Origin: Stictocephala bisonia
Lineage: Eukaryota; Arthropoda; Insecta; Hemiptera; Membracidae
Assembly (NCBI GenBank): GCA_035578905.1
Contig: JAQJVL010000048.1
Span: 340,001-404,000, forward strand
Length of the DNA: 64,000 bases
Direction of reading: 5' to 3'
Shown: positions 56,029 through 64,000 of the stretch, piece after piece
How positions within the stretch are numbered: position 1 is the first letter of the stretch
How the letters are laid out: every line of letters starts with the position of its first letter
Translations under genes and position numbers: made by a program
Notes under the pieces: generated by a model
Database searches by the model: none
What the model saw: the letters and a program-made list of their open reading frames with translations, nothing else
What the model was told of the DNA's origin: nothing

Positions 56029-57181
56029 TAGTGATGGCCGTTATTTAACGTAACAGGATAAGTAACTCTGTTACCAAGCTGGAACCTGTTACCGCTATAA
56101 CCTGTTATCTGAAATACCCAGTTAATTTTGGAACTTATAAAACAAGAGTTTTAATATCAAACAATTTTGTCGTACAATTAATTTTGATGCAGCACCAAAT
56201 CATATTACTAACAAATATGCAGATTGCATGTTGGTAATAAGCATCGTTCTGTTCTGACTCTCATGGAACAAATGATATCAAACGCTGGTCAATCCAGTTA
56301 CAAAGTATCCAAGATGGAACACTGTTCTCTCGTGGAATCGTCAGCAGAATGAAACCTCGCCTGGCGTGGAGTTACCAGTGGCAGAGGGCGAACACTCATC
56401 CAGTTCCAGTTTCCGCGTAGAAATGTAACTGCATCACTGCTTGCTCGCTGTGGCCGTTCCAATTCTGTCGTGGAACGGTGGAACCACAGATGAAAGTAGG
56501 AGTTCCTTTATCTGTGGTGGAACTGACTGGGAACATTGTAACTGACAAACGCTCAAGGCTCACCAGCAAACGAGCTGAGCAACTAATATTTTTAAATGTT
56601 AATTTTAACTTATAATACATTTTGACATTTTTTCTTTTATCCTAATAATGTAATGTAATAATACATTGCCATGTTTTATTAAAGTTTGTTTTAAAGATAA
56701 ACTAAGCCTTATTTTCAACTTTAATTATTGTGATTAGTAATTAATTATTGGTAATACTTAAACATCTTAGACCCCACAGCAGACCAGGAACTGTAACTGA
56801 AACTAAAGTGTATTCGTCCTTTGGTAACTCACGCCAGGCGAGGATTTAGCGAACGGCTAGCGCCCGTTCTGGTTCCACAAGGAACCAGCGTTCCACGCTA
56901 GACACATGGTAACTGGATGAGCTGGCTGTAACAGTCTGACTCTGGGGTAACGTCATGAACACTCGTTCCATGAGAGAACAGCATTACGTACTAGACACAT
57001 CGTAACTGGATGGGCCCGAGCTGTTGGCGGTATTGCGGTAACACTCTGGGGTACTACTATTCTTATTTTTAATAATAACGGCAAAAGGTTCCAAAATTAA
57101 TAGGTTATTGTAACCTATTACCAAGATGTAACTGTAACAGTGTAACGTGTTCCACAAAGGTAACTGGAATTTCCATCCCTA
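56029..57181. mobile_element. hAT non-autonomous element
   Basis: Perfect 8-bp target duplication GTGGCTAG (56021-56028 and 57182-57189). Termini TAGTGATGG and the complement of TAGGGATGG. Subterminal GTTAC/GTAAC words are abundant on both sides, as in other hAT ends. 1,153 bp, no transposase frame. Confidence 0.88.
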
Positions 57182-57410
57182 GTGGCTAGTAGGCTACGGC
57201 TACGGTTTTACCATGTAGCCAACACCAAATATCTTAGTTGTACCATAGACCTTCTATTTACCTTTACCTTTAACTTTACCTCCTCTTCTTCGCCACAATC
57301 TTGATCCGATTGGGGAATTGTCAAGTTTCTTCTCATTTAGAGGTTTAATTTGGTTTTGTGTGTGATGGTGTGAGTGTTTGTGTAGGTGTAGAGTGTTAAG
57401 TGTGAGTGTA

Positions 57411-57718
57411 TTATGTGAAAATGTCTATGTCTCTGTGGTTTGTAAAGGTGTGTTCATCATAAAATTCTTGAATACTGTAGTAAGGTCTGTCCACAAGGTA
57501 CTGTTTAAGGGTTTTTTCAAAAAGTGTTACTGTTTTAATAGATTTTATGTTTTGTGGAAGTAGATTATAAAGTTTTGACCCCATATAAATTGGATGCTGT
57601 TTGAGATTTAAGTTGTTGTTATTTCTCAAATTGTGGTTATGAAAAGTTTCTCTTGTTTTTACTGGGACCTTTTTTGTTAGGAGTATGGTTTCATATATGT
57701 ATAAGGAAATTAAAGTAA
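57411..57718 (-). pseudogene. C-terminal part of the split non-LTR polymerase
   Basis: Continues the polymerase after the insertion. It reads TKKVPVKTRETFHNHN-like, then QHPIYMGSKLYNLLPQNIKS and ends HRDIDIFT at a TAA at 57411. The GSKLYNLLP motif is the usual end of CR1/L2-type polymerases. Its frame is compatible with the part above 58974 if one copy of the target duplication is counted. Confidence 0.8.
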
Positions 57719-58974
57719 TGTAACAATTGTTAATTGTCTCATTATAATGATTTTAGAGAATTGTGTCTAGAAAATGTTAAATATTGTAAGAACTGAGAGA
57801 TTTAGGTGTTTGGTTCTTTTACCAAAAGTTTTCAATATAAATTCTCCAAGTTTTGAGAAAAATTCAGAATCTTCCCCTTTCAAATAAAAAAGTAGTTTTT
57901 TCCCATTTAAATTAGCTAAATAACCAGTATATTCACGTTGTTAATTTCCTGTCAATTTCATGCGACATGTTTTCTGAAGTCAACATGTTTGGTGAGCCTT
58001 ACTTGTTTGGTTGTCCTGGTTTAGAGGGTTCTTATTGGTTGATTTAGCTTCTAGAGTAAGGAGGGGGTAAGTCCGTTGGTGGAAGGTTTGCGGGCGTTCG
58101 GGCAGTTTTAAGTAATCTTTTGGCGAGTGACCACGTTTTTTCTTCACGGCGATTTTAACCGTTCGGAGTCTTGTTTTCCGGATCGGCAATTTTCCTTGTC
58201 GCTAGTGAGTGTGTGCACTTAATGTAGCCTTAACTTAAAGCTACTATTTATTTTTGATATGTTGAACAACTTAAATGAGAGATGAAAATAAAACTTCTTC
58301 AATGATAAAAATGGTGTTTATTTTCGTTTTTATTATTATTTAGATAAGAAATCCAATTTTATTTTAATAAAAAAAAATAAACACCATTTTTATCATTGAA
58401 GAAGTTTTATTTTCATCTCTCATTTAAGTTGTTCAACATATCAAAAATAAATAGTAGCTTTAAGTTAAGGCTACATTAAGTGCACACACTCACTAGCGAC
58501 AAGGAAAATTGCCGATCCGGAAAACAAGACTCCGAACGGTTAAAATCGCCGTGAAGAAAAAACGTGGTCACTCGCCAAAAGATTACTTAAAACTGCCCGA
58601 ACGCCCGCAAACCTTCCACCAACGGACTTACCCCCTCCTTACTCTAGAAGCTAAATCAACCAATAAGAACCCTCTAAACCAGGACAACCGAACAAGTAAG
58701 GCTCACCAAACATGTTGACTTCAGAAAACATGTCGCATGAAATTGACAGGAAATTAACAACGTGAATATACTGGTTATTTAGCTAATTTAAATGGGAAAA
58801 AACTACTTTTTTATTTGAAAGGGGAAGATTCTGAATTTTTCTCAAAACTTGGAGAATTTATATTGAAAACTTTTGGTAAAAGAACCAAACACCTAAATCT
58901 CTCAGTTCTTACAATATTTAACATTTTCTAGACACAATTCTCTAAAATCATTATAATGAGACAATTAACAATTG
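57719..58974. mobile_element. Nearly perfect 1.25-kb palindromic insertion
   Basis: About 600-bp arms (57719 to about 58324, and about 58376 to 58974) are reverse complements with almost no differences; the one I saw is CAACCAAAC versus CAACCGAAC near 58010/58689. A spacer of about 50 bp separates them. Outer ends are TAACAATTGTTAATTG, itself partly self-complementary. It interrupts the polymerase gene at 58975, with AAGTAATG and CAGTAAGG outside as a possible imperfect target duplication. Each arm holds an outward-facing frame of 69 codons (58189-57980 and 58509-58718) without an ATG, rich in Lys/Arg/Pro. I do not recognise it. Confidence 0.9.
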
Positions 58975-60616
58975 TTACAGTAAGGATTTTATTCTTTTTG
59001 AAAAATGGTTTGCAGTGTTCTCTATTGTTTAAATTGTTAATAATTCTTATTGCCTTCTTTTGGCATATTAGGATATTCTCCATGTCTTTCTGGTTTCCCA
59101 TTCCCCATGCCACTATACCGAATCTTATTAAAGAATCAAACAGTGCATGGTATGCCATCAGTGTCACCCTCTCATCTGTTAGAGATCTTATCCTTTTTAG
59201 GGCATAAATAGTTGTGGACAGTTTTTTGTGGAGTTTTTCAAGGTGATTTTTCCAGCTAAGATTTTTATCTAAGGTAATTCCCAAGAACTTTGTTGAGTCA
59301 ACAGAGTCTATACTAAGGTCGGGTTTCTCTAGGCCTGCCCTGCCTCTATTGTTTGTTGTAAAAGTCATATACTGGGTTTTTGATTTATTTAATTTTAAGC
59401 TTAGCATATTGCATATATTTGTTATGTTTTCCAGTGATTTCTCAATCATTTCTCCCTCATTTTCTGGTTTGGTGCCAAATAGCACAGTTGTGTCGTCAGC
59501 AAACATTATGCCTTCTTCATCCTCCAATAATAAGTCAGGAAAAGAGTCTATGTAGATAAGAAATAGTAAGGGGCCCAGTACTGATCCCTGAGGTACTCCT
59601 TGTCTTATAGTTCTGGTAGAGGATCTGATTTTTATTTCATAATTTCCACTGTAACTAGTCAACTCTACGATTTGCTTTCTATCTGTTAGGTAATTTTTTA
59701 TCCACTGTAGTGATTTTCCAGTAATGTTTAAGTGTTCTACTTTCTTTATTAGGGTCTTCCAATTTAGGCTATCAAAAGCTTTTTGTAAGTCAATAAATAT
59801 TCCAGTGGCTTGGTTATTTTCTTCCCAAATATTTGTTATTGATTCGCAGAGGTTTGCTAGTGCTGTGTTTATACATTTCCCGGATCTAAATCCATGTTGG
59901 CTATCTGATAGTCCATATGATTGTTCTATATATTGGATTAGTTGATTAAAGATAATTTTTTCAAGATATTTAGACAGAGTTGGTAGAACTGATATAGGCC
60001 TATAATTTTCTAATTTTTTCTTATCTCCCTTTTTATACTTAGGGTAGACCAAGGCTATTTTCATCATGCGTGGTATTTTTGATTGCTGAATGGAGGAGTT
60101 TATTATGTGCAATAGGGGATCTATTATTTCATCTTTACAATATTTTATAATTTTGTTTGGTATCTCGTCTATTCCTGATGATGTTTTTGGTTGGAAAACT
60201 GTGAACAATTTTGATAGTTCATCCTTTGTTACTAGTTTAAACTCTTTTAGTGATTTTTTGCCACTGGCTGATTTAGTTTGTTTGCTTTGTGGTTTGTGAA
60301 GGCCAATTTTTTTGTCTGGTTCTGTAGTAGTGCAGAAATATTTGTTAAAGCAGTTGCTTACATGGTAGGGATTTTTTATGGTTCTTTGTTCTGTGTCTAT
60401 TGTTATAGGCTCTGTTGATGTATTACATTTCTTGCGTTCATTGTTTATAATGTTCCAAATTTGTCTTGTTCTGTTTGGTGCTTCCTTTATCCTTTTATTA
60501 GTGTCTTTGGACTTTTGCCTATTTACTTCAAGGTCATATAGGGTCTTTTCCCTTCTGTATTTATCCCTATCTCGATGAGTACCTGTATTTTTGTAGTGTG
60601 TATGGGCTATATGCAA
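58975..60616 (-). pseudogene. Reverse transcriptase of the split non-LTR element
   Basis: A well-preserved frame of about 550 codons. A basic linker is followed by KTSSGIDEIPNKIIK, NYRPISVLPTLSKYLEKII, HGFRSGKCINTALANL, FIDLQKAFDSLNW, TIRQGVPQGSVLGPLLFLIY and catalytic GIMFADDTTVLF. Then come KTQYMTF, STKFLGITLDKNLSW and the thumb/C-terminal WGMGNQKDMENILICQKKAI. It runs into the palindrome after KKNKILT, which adds foreign codons and a stop at 58928. No stops occur before the insertion, so the copy was young when hit. Confidence 0.92.
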
Positions 60617-60662
60617 AGATTTTCTGAGCTTAATTAATTCTTCAGTCCAGTAAAATTTGTTA

Positions 60663-60954
60663 GGCTTGCCAGTTATTGAGAATTTATTTAGTTATGCCAG
60701 TTATTTAGAAGGTATATATGATTGTACTTGTTCTCACGTAAATATGCTACCAGTAAAACAGTTTCTGCTGTTCCAGATAGTACAAATATTTTATTGGTAT
60801 AGTAGCATAGACCTATTATACCATAGGATTTCTAAAACTTTCAGTGCTCCTAGCGTCGAAACGGTTAAGTATATCAAAATAATACCTGAAATAAAAAATT
60901 ATTACGAGAATCACTATCAGAACATCAGAACAGAATCAGAACAGAACACCTTCA
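60663..60954. other. Unidentified segment between two retroposons
   Basis: About 290 bases ending in repeated CAGAACA/CAGAATCAGAAC words. A similar ACAGAACAGAAT word lies at about 62850 beyond the next fragment. No gene. Confidence 0.35.
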
Positions 60955-62845
60955 TCTGAAGGTCGTTGACGAAGAGTAGGAAAAGAACTGGCCCAAGGAC
61001 CGAACCCTGAGGTACTCCTCTAGCCACTTTAACCAAAGGAGACTGTGCCATTCTCAGACATCCATAGGAATCAGTGTACGGAACTTGTAAAGATTGCTGT
61101 CTTCCTCGCAAATAAGTAGACACCCATGTATGTGGAATTCCCCTAACACCAAGCTTTTTCAGTTTCTCAAGTAAGATATCATGGTCGACAGTGTCGAAGG
61201 CCTTTGTGAGGTCAAAGAAAATTCCCATTAATAAATCTCCCACAATAAGGGACTGAACAGCAGATGAAACCATAAACTGAACTGCATCCATGGTGCTTTT
61301 ACCCCTGGTAAATCCAAACTGACAAGGCGTGAAGATTTTATTTCTGTCCATAAAATCAAGAAGTCTAACTAAAAACAACTTCTCAAAAACTTTAGACAGT
61401 GTTGGAAGTAATGAAATGGGCCTGAAATTATTCCACTCATTAGTTGCCCCTTTTTTGTGTATTGGACTGATGATAGCGTTAAGATTTTCAGGAAATTGCC
61501 CAGATGAAAAGACAGGTTTATTAAGTAAGAAAGCAGCCCAGATATCAAATCAAAAACCTTTTTAAGGGGCTGAGAAGAGATTTCATACGGTCCAGATGAA
61601 GCCTTTGACTTCAAGTACATTATAAACCGTGCCACTTCTTCCGCCGATCTAGAACTGCATTTATACTATGTACTCGGACCAATGGAGGCGAATCCAGAGT
61701 TAAAGATGCTTGAGACTTCAAAAGGATCATGAATTAAGACTCCGTTTTCATTAGCAAGGGATATATTATAAACTTGCTTAAGGCGGGGACCTTTATGCTC
61801 GTTTATAATGTTCCAGATGTTTTTTTGTTTATTTGAAGACTGCGAAATTTTATTTAAAATAAAATCAGATTTAGATTTCTTTTTTGTAAATACGCTTAAC
61901 GTCCTTGTATTTTAATCGAAGAGGGTGATTGTTATTCAGGTGCTTAGTTTCAGAGTAAAGAGATTGAACGTTTTCCTTCATGGAAAGAATGCTTTCGCTA
62001 TGATGAGGTTTTGATAAACATTTAGGTGCACATATTTTACGCATGTGTAGCGGAAAGCGCAAATCGAAGTAATAACGTAACAAATCATGAAATTTTTCAA
62101 ATTTAGAATTAAAATCAACTTCTTTGAAGACTTTATCCCATGATTCTTTTCTAAGATGGTACCTGAAAGTCATAATATTGGAAGCAGAAATACTACGGCT
62201 AAGTCTGTGAGTGGGAGCAGCATCAAGCTTATCAGCACACATATCAATAATCGCTTCCTGGGCATGATGGTCTGATAATGCAGCAATTAAAACCCTACTC
62301 AATAATACTGTCATCAATATTGGTGAATATATTATCGATGGCCGTCTTAGATTGCTTAACCTCCCGGGTGTAGGTACTGATTGTGGGTCTCAAACCAAAA
62401 GTTGCCATTGTGTGAATAAGATTTCTGCTTGAGATTCAAGACTTGCAGACTTATTTTCTAAACTATTGATATTAAAATCGCCAATCACAATCACATTAGA
62501 AGTTTTTCTACTAATTGAATCGAGACACATTGTAATATGATTTAAGAATGGTTGGCAGTCATATACGTGTACTCTGTACACAGCCACAACAAGGAAGGTC
62601 TCTCCAAAATTTAGGTCGAATATCGCAGCAGCCAACTGGCAGATGTTTTCGTCACAAAAACGAGCAACATTTACCATCTTAAACTGAAGATTATTTTCAG
62701 CATATATGCAGACCCCGCCTTTTTGTCTGAGTTCACAATTAAAGATGTAACGTTACTATAATCTGGTATGCAACAACTGTCAAATTGATTTGAAGAAAGG
62801 TTATATTCAGTCAAGCACAAGATGTCTGGGTCTTCACACTGGATA
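60955..62845 (-). pseudogene. Non-LTR retroposon fragment: endonuclease plus partial RT
   Basis: Broken minus-strand frames. APE endonuclease pieces lie from 62840 to 62390 (PDILCLTEYNLSSNQF, VNVARFCDENICQLAAAIF, VVAVYRVHVYDCQPFLNHI, VIGDFNINSL). A middle region follows (62317-61871). RT pieces include SSGPYEISSQPLKKVFD at about 61600 and 61378-60955 with QFGFTRGKSTMDAVQF, FFDLTKAFDTVDHDIL and GVPQGSVLGPVLFLLFVNDL. It is cut off before the FADD catalytic box. CR1/Jockey type. Several frameshifts. Confidence 0.8.
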
Positions 62846-62989
62846 ATAAACAGAACAGAATAGCATGCATAGATATCTGAGTGATATATTAATATAAAGT
62901 TATTTTAATTTACATTTAATGTTATTTTTATACATACCTTAAACGTACTTGTTTTACTTATAGTAATTTATGTGCAATATATGTGCAAG
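62846..62989. other. Short divergent interval between opposite-strand retroposon ORFs
   Basis: About 145 AT-rich bases between the 5' side of the minus-strand endonuclease fragment and the plus-strand PHD ORF. Could contain the 5' untranslated region of the latter. Nothing else is seen. Confidence 0.4.
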
Positions 62990-63478
62990 ATGGCGGCAGA
63001 TGAGCAGAAGGATATTTGCCCAGTGTGTGAAATCGTGGTTAAGGACGATGAAGATGGAATTATATGTGACGGATTTTGTGAGAAATGGCACCATGCTAGT
63101 TGTGTCTCCATTAGCAGTGATAATTATAATAAAATATCTGAGGTGGCTTCATTTATGAAGTGGTTTTGCAGCGTCTGTGCCGGCAAGATTGAAACCATGC
63201 GAAGTCAAGTAATAGGGGCTGAAGATTATACCAATCTACACGGTATGGTAGGAAATATCATAAAATTGGTTAAAGGTGTGATCGATGACAATAATGTAAT
63301 TAATAGTAAAATTGACACGATCAGTAAAGATCATATTAGGTTAAGTGACGAAGTAAAAACCATGTCACAATCGATCTCAAACGACAATTTCCCTATGACA
63401 ATCGATAGGTCGAAGAGTGCAGCCAATGCCGATACCGACGCCATAGAGGAATTAAATGAGCTAATTGAAACCAGACAG
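62990..63478 (+). CDS. Non-LTR ORF1-like protein with N-terminal PHD finger
   Basis: The chosen start is the ATG at 62990 (AAGATGGCGGCA, strong context); two upstream ATGs at 62972 and 62981 are in frame but weaker. The peptide begins MAADEQKDICPVC and forms a C4HC3 PHD finger (CPVC, GIICDGFC, KWHHASC, WFCSVC) over about residues 8-68. A heptad-like region around residues 85-150 follows (predicted coiled coil). PHD fingers in ORF1 occur in CR1/Jockey-type retroposons, where they may read histone tails. The frame stops at TAA 63479-63481, but coding continues in another phase to the window edge, so one base has been lost or gained near 63475. Confidence 0.75.
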
Positions 63479-64000
63479 TAAAAGTGCATCCGACAGCGAA
63501 AATTCGTCCATGATAGACTGTAACGAATTCCCACATCTCTCTTCTACCCAGTCAGAACGACGAAAGGGATGGAATAAAGTAGTCTATAGGAAGAATAAAC
63601 GCAGGACAAACCAAGTTGCAAGTCAAGAAGGTATTTCAAAATCTGAGAATGTACACAATACCAGTTTAGAAAAGAATCAACAAGGCCGTGGAACAAGACA
63701 GCTAACTACAGACGACAAAAATTCGACTGAAATGAGGCACTCGATAGATCGATCTCGATCTGGTCATTCTAGTCAAACTGTCAAACGTACCAAATCTAAC
63801 CTCTCTTCAAGACAAATTGTAGTTGGAACAAATGAAAGGTCAGATAATTTAGCCGGAGATAAAAAGGCCTGGTTTTACCTGGGGAGGGTAAAAAAGGGTA
63901 CGGATGTGGAGACAGTTAAAAGGTACGTTACAGATCAGTTTCCAGGTATCAATGTCTTTGTGAGTAAGCTAGACAGCAAGGGTGTTAATGACAGTTTCAA
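63474..64000 (+). pseudogene. Continuation of the PHD ORF1 in a shifted frame
   Basis: From about 63474 a frame is open without stop to the end of the window, about 175 codons. A Ser/Asn-rich acidic part (SASDSENSSMIDCNEFPHLS) is followed by a basic stretch (RRKGWNKVVYRKNKRR), then a globular-looking KAWFYLGRVKKGTDVETVKRY near 63868-63930. The last resembles an RRM-like or winged fold found in ORF1 proteins of this type. The continuity and like composition indicate a single protein broken by one frameshift. The polymerase ORF would lie beyond 64,000. Confidence 0.6.

Larger units (their letters stand above)
57255..60662 (-). mobile_element. CR1/L2-type non-LTR retrotransposon, 5'-truncated and split
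   Basis: Minus-strand element. It starts abruptly inside the pre-RT region near 60662 (PNKFYWTEELIKLRK), contains the reverse transcriptase, is interrupted by a palindromic insertion at 57719-58974, and resumes with the polymerase C-terminus. It ends in a short 3' repeat tail (GGTAAAGTTAAAGGTAAAGG, about 57255-57280), typical of this group. The endonuclease is missing. Confidence 0.85.

Noticed and set aside
56396..56620. 74-codon frame inside the hAT element
   Set aside because: No transposase motif (no hAT dimerisation block or RNase H-like core); likely chance.
46216..64000. First exon of NSUN4
   Set aside because: I looked for a minus-strand ATG frame with a basic targeting peptide ending in a phase-0 donor and found no convincing candidate; it may be short or beyond the window.

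Overview
This window is animal nuclear DNA, most likely from an insect. It is strongly AT-rich and has spliced genes with large introns. Mariner, piggyBac-like, hAT, Harbinger, BEL, Gypsy and RTE/CR1-type elements are packed and nested, and nothing looks bacterial (no operons, no Shine-Dalgarno spacing). I cannot name the species from sequence alone.

The only host gene I can support is NSUN4, the mitochondrial rRNA cytosine-5 methyltransferase. It runs on the minus strand from about 45,960 down through the low-coordinate end of the window. Five exons (45780-45959, 43822-44042, 39422-39774, 13402-13533, 774-919) join with consistent reading phase and good splice sites to give 344 codons. Its start and its catalytic C-terminal part lie outside. 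Almost everything else between 1 and 45,780 is intron filled with transposons.

The largest intron (13,534-39,421) holds a Gypsy-type LTR retrotransposon, 14,676-35,902 on the minus strand. It has 1,268-bp LTRs, an ACTT target duplication and a primer site matching tRNA-Lys. Its gene order is gag, an SGNH/GDSL-type hydrolase, protease and pol. The hydrolase frame directly follows the gag stop codon in the same frame, and the stop context (TGA CAA CTA) looks like a readthrough signal. A long non-coding 3' region carries 108-bp repeats and a C-poor stretch. Inside that region sits a very young BEL/Pao element (19,866-26,891, TSD TTGTG). Its single open frame has lost RNase H and most of the integrase by an in-frame deletion. 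A Tigger-like TA element (27,177-28,143) sits there too.

1-13.4 kb: a piggyBac-like element, a homogeneous 30-bp satellite, an old CR1/Jockey-type retroposon, a decayed RTE element, a truncated SGNH protein gene, a MITE split by a mariner, a hAT end, and a minisatellite able to form G-quadruplexes. 36-46 kb: a small hairpin with 14-bp direct repeats, two more TTAA elements, a Tigger-like element, a tRNA-derived SINE and a 50-bp satellite. 46-64 kb: a decayed Harbinger element, a fold-back element, more MITE copies, two hAT elements, a CR1-type retroposon split by a nearly perfect 1.25-kb palindrome, a second non-LTR fragment and, at the right edge, the first ORF of a non-LTR element with a PHD finger.

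All calls are made by reading. Nothing was searched against a database.
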